Below are positions 39,553-48,499 of a stretch of 58,475 nt of DNA, piece after piece; position 1 is the first letter of the stretch, and every line of letters starts with the position of its first letter. The DNA is from Acinetobacter pollinis (GTDB lineage: Bacteria; Pseudomonadota; Gammaproteobacteria; Pseudomonadales; Moraxellaceae), in contig NZ_VTDQ01000015.1 in NCBI RefSeq assembly GCF_015627175.1, positions 1-58,475 on the forward strand, given 5' to 3'. Below the pieces are notes generated by a model that did not search any database, had not been told where the DNA came from, and saw only the letters and a list, made by a program, of their open reading frames with translations. A program made the translations under genes and the position numbers.

Positions 39553-40479
39553 CTAGTCAGCCACCTTAAGTGTTTGCTCTAAGATAGCCAAACATAATGC
39601 ATCGAAACTGTAGCCAACAGCTTGCGCAGCTTTAGGAACAAGAGAGTGACTGGTCATTCCTGGTACAGTATTCACTTCAAGTAACCAAAAATTCCCATGT
39701 TCATCGCGCATTGCGTCTATACGTCCCCACCCACTTGCACCGACTGCCTGAAAAGCACGTAAGGTTAAAGATTGTAATACTTCTTCATCTTCACTAGACA
39801 AACCACTTGGAATACCATACTGCACATCATTACGCTGATATTTTGCATCGTAATCATAAAAAGCAACGTCTTCAGGTGGCTGTAGTCGAATAACAGGTAA
39901 AGCCTGACCATTTAAAACCACAATAGTATACTCTTTTCCTGTAATCCATTTTTCAGCCATAACAACATCATCAAGTGCCGTTGCTTTTTCAATAGCTAAA
40001 GCAAAGTCTTCTGCTTTTTCAACTTTGCTCATTCCAATACTTGAACCTTCATGTACTGGTTTAATAATCAATGGCAATCCAAGCGCATCAATCACATCTT
40101 TAGCTAAAGTATCTTTCGTTACAATACGATAAGGTGCTGTCGGTAAGTCACTTCCCTGCCAAATTTGTTTTGTTTTAACTTTATCCATACCAATGGCAGA
40201 GCCCTGTACACCTGTTCCTGTATAGGGAAGGTTCAGCCATTCAAGTACACCTTGAATCTGACCATCTTCACCACCTCGGCCATGCAGTACAATAAATGCA
40301 CGATCATAGTTCACAAGTTCAGTGACAGAACGCACTTTAGGATCAAATGCTTCAGCCTCAACACCTGAACGCAATAAAGATGCAAGCACAGAGTTTCCAC
40401 TGTCTAAAGAGACGTCTCTTTCAGCAGAACGACCTCCAAGTAACACCGCGACTTTGCCGAATTTAGAAGCATTTGACAC
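39553..40479 (-). CDS. ddl: D-alanine--D-alanine ligase
   Basis: ATP-grasp ligase making the D-Ala-D-Ala end of the peptidoglycan stem. VAVLLGGRSAERDVSLDSG, HGRGGEDGQIQG, PVHEGSSIGMSKV, LEVNTVPGMTSHSLVPKAA. The GTG at 40479 is chosen because TAAGGAAATAAAC precedes it; a TTG six codons upstream lacks a site. 308 aa. Confidence 0.97.
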   Translation of the reverse strand: MSNASKFGKVAVLLGGRSAERDVSLDSGNSVLASLLRSGVEAEAFDPKVRSVTELVNYDRAFIVLHGRGGEDGQIQGVLEWLNLPYTGTGVQGSAIGMDKVKTKQIWQGSDLPTAPYRIVTKDTLAKDVIDALGLPLIIKPVHEGSSIGMSKVEKAEDFALAIEKATALDDVVMAEKWITGKEYTIVVLNGQALPVIRLQPPEDVAFYDYDAKYQRNDVQYGIPSGLSSEDEEVLQSLTLRAFQAVGASGWGRIDAMRDEHGNFWLLEVNTVPGMTSHSLVPKAAQAVGYSFDALCLAILEQTLKVAD

Positions 40480-40524
40480 GTTTATTTCCTTACACAATAT
40501 GAATAAAAACCAGATAGCTTGAAA

Positions 40525-41973
40525 TTACAGAAACAATTTTTTCTGTGCTAAATCTGCAGAAATAGCACCTACGTTACCCGCACCTTGTGTGAGCACCAAG
40601 TCATTGGACTGTAATACGCTTTTAATAACATTTTCAAGGTGCTTTTCATCAATTGGATCTATGAGTATTGGCTCGACCTGACCACGTAGACGAATACTGC
40701 GTGCCAATGCACGACTATCCGCACCAACAATTGGTTTTTCACCTGCTGGATATACTTCTAATAAAATAAGTTGATCAACCTCAGAGAGAACATCTACAAA
40801 ATCGTCAAAACAATCTCGTGTTCTTGAGAAACGATGGGGTTGAAATACCATCACTAAACGTCGATCGGGATGGCTTTGGCGTGCAGCTTTAATCGTTGCA
40901 TCCACTTCTTTCGGATGATGACCATAATCATCTACAAGTTTTACCGTCCCTTCATTAAGCGGATATTCACCTTGAATTTGGAATCTACGCCCAACACCAC
41001 TAAATCCTGCTAAGGCACGACTGATTGCACCATCAGATACACCTTCATCTGTTGCAACACCTATTGCAGCTAAGGCATTTAAGATGTTATGTAATCCTGG
41101 CTGATTAATCGTTAACCGTAATGGCTCGTGACCTTTACGCAACACGGTAAAGTGTGACTGCATCCCATCTTGTAATATATCAATCGCACGAATATCGTTA
41201 TCTTCACCAAAACCATACGTCAGTATAGGTCTTGCCAATCTTGGCATAATTTCTCTAATGTTTGCATCATCACCACAAACCACTGCCAAGCCATAAAATG
41301 GAAGACGTCGAGTAAACTCTACAAAAGTGTCTTTGAGCTTATCAAAGCTACCCTCATAGGTATCCATATGATCTGCATCTATATTGGTAATAATTGCTGC
41401 CATAGGTTGTAAATGCAGAAAAGATGCATCTGATTCATCTGCTTCCGCAACAATGAAACGACTTTCTCCTAAAGCTGCATTTACACCAGTACTATTTAGC
41501 AGTCCACCAATCACATATGTAGGATCAAAATTCTCTTCCGCAAGCATTGTAGTCAGTAAACTGGTCGTTGTCGTTTTTCCATGTGTACCTGCAACCGCAA
41601 TACCATGACGATAGCGCATTAACTCGCCTAGCATTTCTGCACGACGCACTAAAGGGATGCGTTGTTCTATAGCCGCTTTGACTTCAGGATTTTCACGATC
41701 AATTGCTGTTGAAACCACAATCACATCAGCATTTTTTATATTGTCAGCAGCATGGCCAATAAATACTGCTAAGCCATCTTTTTCTAGTTGGGCTGTGGTT
41801 TTTGAAGCTTTAATATCAGAACCTGATACATGGTAACCTTGGTTTTTCAAAACCTCAGCTATACCACACATACCAGCACCACCAATACCTACAAAATGAA
41901 TATGCTTAATACGACGCATTTCAGGAACTTTAATTAATTTTTTTGCTTGTTGAGCAGGGATTGCTGGAGACAT
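40525..41973 (-). CDS. murC: UDP-N-acetylmuramate--L-alanine ligase
   Basis: Adds L-Ala to UDP-MurNAc. Rossmann start [20 protein letters not shown]-loop [13 protein letters not shown], central [12 protein letters not shown] and C-terminal [15 protein letters not shown]. 482 aa. Starts 12 nt after murG. Confidence 0.98.
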   Translation of the reverse strand: MSPAIPAQQAKKLIKVPEMRRIKHIHFVGIGGAGMCGIAEVLKNQGYHVSGSDIKASKTTAQLEKDGLAVFIGHAADNIKNADVIVVSTAIDRENPEVKAAIEQRIPLVRRAEMLGELMRYRHGIAVAGTHGKTTTTSLLTTMLAEENFDPTYVIGGLLNSTGVNAALGESRFIVAEADESDASFLHLQPMAAIITNIDADHMDTYEGSFDKLKDTFVEFTRRLPFYGLAVVCGDDANIREIMPRLARPILTYGFGEDNDIRAIDILQDGMQSHFTVLRKGHEPLRLTINQPGLHNILNALAAIGVATDEGVSDGAISRALAGFSGVGRRFQIQGEYPLNEGTVKLVDDYGHHPKEVDATIKAARQSHPDRRLVMVFQPHRFSRTRDCFDDFVDVLSEVDQLILLEVYPAGEKPIVGADSRALARSIRLRGQVEPILIDPIDEKHLENVIKSVLQSNDLVLTQGAGNVGAISADLAQKKLFL

Positions 41974-41985
41974 ATAACTCTCTAA

Positions 41986-43083
41986 CTATAGTGTTTCAAT
42001 TAAATGAGCGACTTTTTCTGTCGCATTTGGTTGCGCATGTTGACGCGCTTTTACTGCCATTTCAGATAATGATGCACGACTCATGAGTGGTGTAAGTACC
42101 TCAACTGCATGATCCACCGTAAATGTTGCTTGAGGACAAAGCTTTGCCGCACCTATATCAGATAAGAAGCGTGCATTTGCAGTCTGATGGTCATCTACAG
42201 CACTTGGTAGTGGAATAAAAATAGCAGCCACACCAGCGGTCGCAACTTCAGTAACCGTCAAGGCACCTGCTCGACAGACAATTAGATCCGCATCACTGTA
42301 TGCTTTAGCCATGTCTTCAATAAAAGGAACAACATCTACCTGTATATGTTTTGGTAAATTTTCATACTGTGCTTGTGTTGCTTCTAGTTTTTGTTGACCA
42401 CACTGATGTGTAATATGCAAAGGCACAGTCAACCTTTTAAAGGCTTCAGGCAAAGTTTCATTTAATGCCTGTGCTCCCAAAGATCCACCAACAACTAAAA
42501 TGTTAAGCGGCGCATTTTCCTTTTCACGTTGTTCATAACGCCAAGCAGGACTCAATGTCTGTGCAATTTCACAACGTACTGGATTACCCGTCGTTACGAC
42601 TTTTTCACTCTCAGGAAAAGTTTTTGGAAATGCCTGACATATTTTCTTTGCCATCCGTGCCAATTGAAGATTTGTAAAACCTGCAATCGCATTTTGCTCA
42701 TGAACTAATACAGGAATACCGAGTGCACGTGCAGCTAAACCACCTGGCCCTGCAACATACCCTCCAAAGCTTGCAACAACGTCTATTTTTTGTTGTTGAA
42801 TAATTTTAATTACACCTAATGTTGCTTTTAACACTTTAAAAGGTGCAACAATTTTTCGAATAAAGCCATTTCCTCTCACACCTTGAATATTTATACGATA
42901 AATAGGAATATTTTCATTTTGTAGTAACCTATTTTCCATACCATTTGGCGTTGCAAGCCATGAGATTTGATGCCCTTGTTGTTGTAATAATTTAGCGACG
43001 GCGAGCGCTGGAAAGACATGTCCTCCAGTTCCTGCGGCCATCATAAGAATATGTTTAGATTGGGGCTTTTGAGAATTGCTCAC
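41986..43083 (-). CDS. murG: lipid II synthase MurG
   Basis: Peripheral membrane GlcNAc transferase converting lipid I to lipid II. GTGGHVFPALAVAKLL, SFGGYVAGPGGLAARA, VLVHEQNAIAGFTN, VVGGSLGAQALNE and CRAGALTVTEVA are all present. 365 aa. Start GTG; ribosome site weak. First gene of the murG-murC-ddl-ftsQ-ftsA-ftsZ run; ftsW is not next to it, unlike E. coli. Confidence 0.97.
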   Translation of the reverse strand: MSNSQKPQSKHILMMAAGTGGHVFPALAVAKLLQQQGHQISWLATPNGMENRLLQNENIPIYRINIQGVRGNGFIRKIVAPFKVLKATLGVIKIIQQQKIDVVASFGGYVAGPGGLAARALGIPVLVHEQNAIAGFTNLQLARMAKKICQAFPKTFPESEKVVTTGNPVRCEIAQTLSPAWRYEQREKENAPLNILVVGGSLGAQALNETLPEAFKRLTVPLHITHQCGQQKLEATQAQYENLPKHIQVDVVPFIEDMAKAYSDADLIVCRAGALTVTEVATAGVAAIFIPLPSAVDDHQTANARFLSDIGAAKLCPQATFTVDHAVEVLTPLMSRASLSEMAVKARQHAQPNATEKVAHLIETL

Positions 43084-43213
43084 GTGTATAATACTTCAGC
43101 TATAAAACTATAGATTTTCGGGTCTTATTGTAATCATAAACTACTTATTGCGTGAACGATTTTCACATCGTTTAAACAAATTTAGTTAAATTTTATTGTC
43201 TATATAATAAATT

Positions 43214-43432
43214 CACTAAATTACTGTGTATCACACATTCAGTAATTTATGCCTTATGTAAAAACCAAGCTATTTTCAAGCAAATACTTGCAAAAGATGA
43301 TTTTCACATAATGTACTTACTAGTCTACTCTGCATAACAGCCTTGTTACAAGCCAGCTTCTCTTTTTTTATTAAAAACACAAACAATCTCACAAAGATGA
43401 GCATCATCTAAAGAACACTCATCTTTGTTTTT
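43214..43432 (+). ncRNA. candidate small RNA between murG and gshB
   Basis: No gene lies in the 353-bp gap. On the plus strand TATAAT at 43203-43208 (weak TTTAGT 16 nt upstream) is followed by a 10-bp hairpin TAAATTACTG / CAGTAATTTA (43217-43249). About 145 nt later comes an 11-bp terminator whose T-run is on the plus strand, although both flanking genes read minus. A ~215-nt transcript is inferred; no known family recognised. Confidence 0.3.
43391..43432 (+). terminator. plus-oriented intrinsic terminator
   Basis: ACAAAGATGAG / CTCATCTTTGT, 11 bp, 16-nt loop, then TTTTT on the plus strand. On the minus strand, the direction of gshB, GAGATTG follows the stem, so it is a poor terminator for gshB. 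Confidence 0.7.
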
Positions 43433-43436
43433 TCGA

Positions 43437-44381
43437 TTAAGCTGTTCGACCTTTTTCAAGGACATCAAACAAGGTATCGGCAATAGAGGTTCCAAATTGA
43501 GTATCAATTTCACGAATACATGTTGGACTTGTTACATTAATTTCAGTGACATAATCACCGATGACATCTAGTCCAACAAAAATTAAACCCTTTTCACGTA
43601 AAAAAGGACCAATTTGTGCAGCGATTTCTTTGTCTTTCTCTGTAAGTGGTCTTGCCTCCCCTCGTCCACCTGCAGCTAAATTACCTCGAACTTCACCATT
43701 TTGTGGAATACGTGCCAAGCAATACGGAATAGGCTCACCATTTACCATTAAAATACGTTTATCACCTGCAGTAATTTCGGGAATATAACGTTGCGCCATG
43801 ATTGGCTGTTTACCTAGTTCAGTCAGCATTTCTAATGTTGAACCAATATTTGCGCCTTGTGCACTTAAACGAAATATTCCACTCCCCCCCATACCATCGA
43901 GTGGTTTTACAATCACATCTTCATGCGTTTGAATAAATTCACGAATGAGCGATTGCTGAGAAGTCACCAGTGTAGGAACCTGCAATTGAGGAAACTGCGT
44001 TGCGAATAATTTTTCATTACAATCTCTTAACGATTGAGGTCTATTGATTACCCACGCACCTTCTCTTTCTGCCTGCTCTAAGATATACGTTGTATATACA
44101 AAGTTCATGTCGAAAGGAGGATCTTTCCTCATTAAGATCACATCATATTCAGCCAAAGATTGCGATTGCTTCTCACCTAACTCATAGTATTTTTCTGATT
44201 TTTCAAAAACTTGAAGCGGTGAAATAAGGCCAAATGCTTTACCATGATTGATATATAAGTCTTGCTGTAGTACATAACCAAGCTCGTGACCACGGCGAGA
44301 GGCTGCCCATAACATTGCCATTGTCGAGTCTTTTTTTACATTGACTTGCTCAATCGGATCCATCACTACAAGTACACGCAT
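43437..44381 (-). CDS. gshB: glutathione synthetase
   Basis: ATP-grasp ligase joining gamma-glutamylcysteine and glycine. VLVVMDPIEQVNVKKDSTMAM start, RKDPPFDMNFVYTTYILE, VKPLDGMGGSGIFRL, and GLDVIGDYVTEINVTSPTCI. 314 aa from the ATG at 44381, which follows GAGAAGAAAATA; the TTG at 44399 is rejected. Confidence 0.97.
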   Translation of the reverse strand: MRVLVVMDPIEQVNVKKDSTMAMLWAASRRGHELGYVLQQDLYINHGKAFGLISPLQVFEKSEKYYELGEKQSQSLAEYDVILMRKDPPFDMNFVYTTYILEQAEREGAWVINRPQSLRDCNEKLFATQFPQLQVPTLVTSQQSLIREFIQTHEDVIVKPLDGMGGSGIFRLSAQGANIGSTLEMLTELGKQPIMAQRYIPEITAGDKRILMVNGEPIPYCLARIPQNGEVRGNLAAGGRGEARPLTEKDKEIAAQIGPFLREKGLIFVGLDVIGDYVTEINVTSPTCIREIDTQFGTSIADTLFDVLEKGRTA

Positions 44382-44422
44382 TATTTTCTTCTCATTCAAT
44401 TAAAATTTAGTTCATCATACTG

Positions 44423-45244
44423 CTATACACCCGTACGAGAAAAGGCTGCTGCTGCATCAAATAATTCTTTTTCAGGATAAACTCCTGTATATAGATAAAA
44501 TTGTTCCAGTGCTTGTAAAGCGAACACTTCTGAACCAGAAATTATTTTTTTATTATATTTTTGAGCAACCTGAATTAAAGGTGTATTCTCAGGCAAGGCA
44601 ACAACGTCAAAAATGATCTGGGCACGTTGTATTGCCATTTCTGAAAAAGAAAGCATTTGTTCATATCCTGCCCCCTGCATACCAATTGGAGTTGCATTAA
44701 TTAATAGATCTATTTTGTCAGTCTCTGACAACTCTTTTTTCCAGATATAACCGGTTGCTTGAGCAAGTGCAGAACCTGACACTTCATTTTTTGCCAGAAT
44801 GATACCTTCTTTAAACCCTTTATTTTTTAATGCAAAAGCTACGGCCTTGGCCATTCCTCCACTACCTTTTAAAACAAATGAACTACTCGGATTGATTGCA
44901 TGTTTTTCAATAATTTTTTGTATTGCAATATAGTCAGTATTATATGCTTTTAATACGCCCTCTGTATTTACAATGGTATTTACAGAATGAATCTCTTGTG
45001 CAGATAAATCTATTTCATCGACTAAAGGAATAACAACCTCTTTATACGGCATGGAAACAGCACAGCCACGAACGGGTAATCCACGTACTCCTTGTATCGC
45101 TTGCTCAATACAATGCGGTGCAAAAGCTTTGTACATAAAATTCAAATTAAGCGCTTCATATAAATAATTATGAAATCGTGTCCCAAAATTACTTGGCTTA
45201 GCAGCAAGTGACATGCATAGAATAGTATCCTTGTTAATTCTCAT
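44423..45244 (-). CDS. shikimate dehydrogenase-like protein (AroE paralogue)
   Basis: 273 aa with the two-domain shikimate dehydrogenase fold. Substrate part with RGCAVSMPYKEVVIPLVDE (conserved Lys of the MPYK motif) and YNTDYIAI (AroE has NTDxxG). NADP-fold part with VLKGSGGMAKAVAFAL and LLINATPIGMQGAG. N-terminal SLAAKPSNFGTRFHN replaces the AroE GNPxxHSxSP motif, so the substrate may be a shikimate or quinate analogue; a housekeeping aroE is probably elsewhere. AAGGGAA precedes the ATG. Confidence 0.8.
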   Translation of the reverse strand: MRINKDTILCMSLAAKPSNFGTRFHNYLYEALNLNFMYKAFAPHCIEQAIQGVRGLPVRGCAVSMPYKEVVIPLVDEIDLSAQEIHSVNTIVNTEGVLKAYNTDYIAIQKIIEKHAINPSSSFVLKGSGGMAKAVAFALKNKGFKEGIILAKNEVSGSALAQATGYIWKKELSETDKIDLLINATPIGMQGAGYEQMLSFSEMAIQRAQIIFDVVALPENTPLIQVAQKYNKKIISGSEVFALQALEQFYLYTGVYPEKELFDAAAAFSRTGV

Positions 45245-45411
45245 CGTTTTTATTCCCTTTAAATATTATTTCCATGAGTATTGATACTAGCATTTCGAGC
45301 TTAAAACACATCACAAACGTCTTCATCTGTAAAATATTTACAACGATTGATTAAATTTAAAATATAGATCTGTCATGATGGCAAATTAATTTAATTTTTG
45401 AGTATTCAACT

Positions 45412-45624
45412 ATGAAACTATATCGTTATCTGACAGGTGTAGATGACTCAGCATTTTGTGCACGTGTTACAAAAGCATTGAATTTAGGATGGGAGCTTTA
45501 TGGATCGCCAACCATGTCATTTAATGGCGAAAATATAATTGTTGGACAAGCAGTATGTAAAGAAGTTACCAAAGACTATCAAGAAGATACCGATATTATT
45601 GCAGCACTCAAAGCCGAATCATAA
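45412..45624 (+). CDS. DUF1737 small protein
   Basis: 70 aa, no signal peptide or membrane segment. It matches the small DUF1737 family: KLYRYLTGVDDSAFCARVTKALNLGWELYGSPT. Function unknown in the family. The conserved Gly-Trp-Glu-Leu turn and compact size suggest one folded domain. Monocistronic, with a terminator before pyrE. Confidence 0.82.
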   Translation: MKLYRYLTGVDDSAFCARVTKALNLGWELYGSPTMSFNGENIIVGQAVCKEVTKDYQEDTDIIAALKAES

Positions 45625-45652
45625 AAAAGGAGCTTTTCAGCTCCTTATATTT
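45621..45652. terminator. bidirectional terminator, DUF1737 and pyrE
   Basis: AAGGAGC / GCTCCTT with A-run and T-rich flanks on either side, between convergent genes. Confidence 0.8.
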
Positions 45653-46302
45653 TAAATACCGTATTTGACACGATAGGCTTGCATACCAGCAAGTGATTCT
45701 AGATCACCTTTTTGTTCTAAATAATCCATTAGATCTTTCATCGTAATAAGTGCATGTACTGGGATTTCTAATTCTTTTTGTACTTCTTGAATTGCAGAAA
45801 GTTCCCCTTGACCACGTTCTTGACGATCTAATGCAACCAATACACCTGCAATACTAGCACCTGCATTTTTCAGAATCTCAACCACTTCACGAATGGCTGT
45901 ACCTGCTGTAATCACGTCATCAATGATCCATACTTTTTTGCCTGCCACTGAGGCGCCGACTAAAACACCACCTTCACCATGGTCTTTGGCTTCCTTACGG
46001 TTAAAACCCCATGGTACACTTTGGTTATATTGTTGAGATAAAGCAACTGCTGTTGCTGCAACAAAAGGGATGCCTTTATATGCAGGTCCAAAAATGACCT
46101 CCACATCGTTACATGTAGTTAACTGTGCTGCATAACCTTGCGCCAATAGAGACAGTGCTTCTCCATCATTCAAAAGGCCTGCATTAAAAAAATAAGGGCT
46201 CACACGTCCCGATTTTAAAGTAAACTCACCAAACTTAAGCACACCACGTGATAGAGCAAGTTCAATAAAAGCTTGTGGGTTAAATTGATTCGGCGTTGTC
46301 AT
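45652..46302 (-). CDS. pyrE: orotate phosphoribosyltransferase
   Basis: Makes OMP from orotate and PRPP in pyrimidine synthesis. PRPP-binding [35 protein letters not shown] and substrate loop [13 protein letters not shown]. The second ATG (46302) is preceded by GGAGCACCGC and is preferred over the first at 46314. 216 aa. Divergent from crc, as in Pseudomonas. Confidence 0.96.
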   Translation of the reverse strand: MTTPNQFNPQAFIELALSRGVLKFGEFTLKSGRVSPYFFNAGLLNDGEALSLLAQGYAAQLTTCNDVEVIFGPAYKGIPFVAATAVALSQQYNQSVPWGFNRKEAKDHGEGGVLVGASVAGKKVWIIDDVITAGTAIREVVEILKNAGASIAGVLVALDRQERGQGELSAIQEVQKELEIPVHALITMKDLMDYLEQKGDLESLAGMQAYRVKYGI

Positions 46303-46342
46303 GCGGTGCTCCATTTTTTAGATACTGAGGTCAAACTGGCAT

Positions 46343-47164
46343 ATGATACCAAAGGATCACTATCCAAGTGATGAAAAAATTCTTCGAGTTGTTTCTCTTA
46401 ACGTCAATGGTCTACGTGCATCTGTGAAAAAAGGGCTTCTTGAATGGCTTGAGCAATCAGATGCAGATGTTGTTTGCATTCAAGAAAGTCGTATAACTCA
46501 TGCGCAATGGACAGATCAATTTAAGCCTGAAGGATGGCACACACACCTATTTCCTGCTGAAAAAGCAGGTTATGCAGGTACAGCAATTTATAGCCGCTTA
46601 CCTTTTGTGTCTGTAAAAGATGGACTTGGTTTCGAACTTGCAGACAGTCAAGGCCGTTTTACTGCTGCCGAATTTGATCTAGGCTTAGATAAAAATGTTT
46701 ATATCTGCTCGCTTTACCTTCCATCAGGTTCTTCTGGTGATGAGGCACAAGCTAGGAAAGAAGTATTTCTAGAACACTATCAAAAGATTTTAAAGCAATG
46801 GCGAGATGAAGATAAATCGCTCATTATTTGTGGTGACTATAATATCGTTCATAAACGCATTGATATTAAAAACTGGTCAGGCAATAAAAACTCATCAGGT
46901 TGTTTGCCTCATGAGCGTGCATGGCTAGATCATATGTACGATGAGCTTGGCTATGTTGATACATTTAGAGAAGTACGCCCTGAGGCAGAACTTTATTCTT
47001 GGTGGTCAAACCGCGGGCAAGCCAGAGCAAAAAATGTTGGTTGGCGAATTGACTATCAAGCTTGTTCACCAGATTGGAAAGCACGTACTGTAAATGCTTG
47101 GGTCTATCGAGAACAGTGGTATAGCGATCATGCACCTGTCATTATCGATTATAAAATTGCATAA
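46343..47164 (+). CDS. crc: Crc / exonuclease III-family protein
   Basis: 273-aa exonuclease-III fold protein. Synteny with pyrE and the blocks KRIDIKNWSGNKNSSG and ERAWLDHMYDELGYVD match Crc, the co-repressor that acts with Hfq in carbon catabolite repression of pseudomonads. Unlike Pseudomonas Crc as I recall it, the nuclease residues remain: CIQES (Glu48), CGDYNIV (Asp/Asn pair) and YSDHAPVI (Asp262-His263). It could therefore bind RNA, act as an AP endonuclease, or both. GAGG lies 12 nt before the ATG. Confidence 0.88.
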   Translation: MIPKDHYPSDEKILRVVSLNVNGLRASVKKGLLEWLEQSDADVVCIQESRITHAQWTDQFKPEGWHTHLFPAEKAGYAGTAIYSRLPFVSVKDGLGFELADSQGRFTAAEFDLGLDKNVYICSLYLPSGSSGDEAQARKEVFLEHYQKILKQWRDEDKSLIICGDYNIVHKRIDIKNWSGNKNSSGCLPHERAWLDHMYDELGYVDTFREVRPEAELYSWWSNRGQARAKNVGWRIDYQACSPDWKARTVNAWVYREQWYSDHAPVIIDYKIA

Positions 47165-47188
47165 CGTCTAATCATTAGTTTTTTTTTC

Positions 47189-47231
47189 AAAATGAAATAG
47201 ATGTTTTATTCAGCAATATCTATTTCATTTT
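47189..47231. repeat. 14-bp perfect inverted repeat after crc
   Basis: AAAATGAAATAGAT / ATCTATTTCATTTT with a 15-nt loop, 25 nt downstream of the crc stop. It lacks a good T-run but probably forms the 3' end of the crc mRNA. Confidence 0.6.
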
Positions 47232-47314
47232 ATGAGATATCTTTATATTTATAATCGTTTTATAAAATCGTAGCTGTATGATATACCTATATATTTCGAT
47301 AATTCATTTAATTT

Positions 47315-47330
47315 GTGAACACTCGTTCAC
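47315..47330. promoter_or_regulatory. inverted repeat upstream of the GGA-rich RNA
   Basis: GTGAAC-ACTC-GTTCAC, perfect 6-bp arms, 75-95 bp before the RNA. It resembles in form the upstream activating sites of GacA-dependent rsm genes, but the bases differ from the Pseudomonas consensus. Confidence 0.4.
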
Positions 47331-47404
47331 TCAGAATAGGTTCATCACCTACAACTTTTGTCGTTTTTGAGTCTATGCTTTCTGTTCAAATAAGCGCAAT
47401 ATAA

Positions 47405-47565
47405 GGGCACGGCAAAGGGATATGTCAGGATGACAGCACAAGGATTGGAAGCCGTAGGATGGAAAAAAATAAGTTAACTCGTTAATTTATTTTCAAGGAT
47501 GTGACACTGGACGTTAAACCATGAGACCCGCATAATCAGGATGATATAATGCGGGTTTTCTCTAT
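47405..47565 (+). ncRNA. candidate CsrA/RsmA-sequestering small RNA (RsmY/Z- or CsrB-like)
   Basis: Within 47418-47541 there are nine GGA trinucleotides (AAGGGA, CAGGAT, AAGGATTGGA, TAGGATGGA, AAGGAT, TGGAC, CAGGAT). Two sit in hairpin loops: TGTC-AGGAT-GACA (47423-47435) and ATC-AGGAT-GAT, the tip of the terminator. ACGGC (47409-47413) can pair with GCCGT (47451-47455). A 12-bp stem with a CTCG loop (47466-47493) separates two GGA groups. The RNA ends with ACCCGCAT / ATGCGGGT and TTTT (47526-47559). No reading frame runs through it. This is the structural signature of CsrA decoy RNAs. Ends are approximate. Confidence 0.75.
47526..47560 (+). terminator. terminator of the GGA-rich RNA
   Basis: ACCCGCAT / ATGCGGGT stem with inner ATC/GAT pairs, AGGAT loop and T-run on the plus strand. 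Confidence 0.85.
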
Positions 47566-47659
47566 TTTATATCACAAAAATATTTTTTCCAAATCACCTC
47601 TAGAGATCTACTCTATTCTTAGATAGGCTTGTACTTATATCACTAGGAATAGCACAACT

Positions 47660-48010
47660 ATGTTAAAGATTTATGGCATAAAAAATTGTAGCTCAATGAA
47701 GAAGGCTTTCGATTTATTGGCACAGCTCGAAATATCATATGAATTTCATGAATACAAAAAGTTAGGAATAGATGAAGAGCATTTAAAGCAGTGGCTAGAA
47801 GAAGCTGGGCAAGATGTTATTTTAAATAAAAAAGGGACGACTTGGCGAAAACTAGATGCTCAGGCACAAGAACATGCATTAGAAAGCGAAACCCAACTAA
47901 TTAAAACTCTTCAAGCCAATACCAGTATGATTAAAAGACCTGTACTAGAAACACCAAATGGATTAATTGTTGGATTTAATGAAGATGCCTACAAAGCCCT
48001 AAAAGATTAA
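47660..48010 (+). CDS. ArsC/Spx-family reductase-like protein (YffB type)
   Basis: 116-aa thioredoxin-fold protein. GIKNCSSMKKAFDLL carries the single Cys (Cys10) in place of a CxxC; TTWRKLDAQ and the late IKRPVLETPNGLIVGFNE block (conserved Arg and cis-Pro region) are those of YffB/ArsC. YffB binds glutathione; arsenate reduction is unproven for it, and no ars genes are nearby. AGGA lies about 11 nt before the ATG. Confidence 0.9.
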   Translation: MLKIYGIKNCSSMKKAFDLLAQLEISYEFHEYKKLGIDEEHLKQWLEEAGQDVILNKKGTTWRKLDAQAQEHALESETQLIKTLQANTSMIKRPVLETPNGLIVGFNEDAYKALKD

Positions 48011-48019
48011 GCCTTTGAC

Positions 48020-48051
48020 TTTAAGTCTGCATATGTATATGCAGACTTAAA
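48020..48051. terminator. 15-bp perfect inverted repeat between convergent genes
   Basis: TTTAAGTCTGCATAT / ATATGCAGACTTAAA around GT, immediately after the ArsC-like gene and before the DUF2147 stop; probably a shared transcript end although the T-run is poor. Confidence 0.6.
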
Positions 48052-48061
48052 AGATTTACAT

Positions 48062-48499
48062 TTATTGAACACGTTGCCAAATTTGATTACGACCCAACAG
48101 TGAAATACCCAAATAACCTCTCAATTTAAGCGTCTTTCCCTGATTTAGAATTTCACCCTTTAAGCTATAAGTCTTACCATTTTTAGGATCGGTAATTTCG
48201 CCATTGGCATATTGTCCGCCACCAATACTTTTTAAATGATGTACGATACTTACACCTTTTAAAGGTTTGTTATGATAAGGTCCTTCACATCCTTCGCATG
48301 GCCCATCTTCACCAGGTACTAAAATTTTTTCAATGGTTCCTAAAAGCATGCCATCTTTTTGCTCGGAAAAACGAACTAAAGCTTTTGGCTGATTTGTTTC
48401 ATCATCAATCGTTTTCCACAGCGTTCCGTTTAAAGGGTCTGCAGCATGTACGGTCACCGCTGCACCAAGCATACTTAAAATTAAGCATAATTTTTTCAT
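48062..48499 (-). CDS. DUF2147 secreted protein
   Basis: 145-aa precursor with signal peptide MKKLCLILSMLGAAVTVHA. The mature domain fits DUF2147: LNGTLWKTIDDETNQPKALV, GPCEGCEGPYHNKPLKGV (two Cys), ITDPKNGKTYSLKGEI and LRGYLGISLLGRNQIW. These periplasmic proteins have no assigned biochemical role. GAGGA precedes the ATG. Divergent from the esterase gene; TCGTTCG / CGAACGA arms (48527-48533, 48575-48581) lie between. Confidence 0.87.
   Translation of the reverse strand: MKKLCLILSMLGAAVTVHAADPLNGTLWKTIDDETNQPKALVRFSEQKDGMLLGTIEKILVPGEDGPCEGCEGPYHNKPLKGVSIVHHLKSIGGGQYANGEITDPKNGKTYSLKGEILNQGKTLKLRGYLGISLLGRNQIWQRVQ

Noticed and set aside
47405..47565. CrcZ-type Hfq/Crc decoy instead of a CsrA decoy
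   Set aside because: The repeated AANAAYAA-type CA motifs are absent, while GGA loops dominate.
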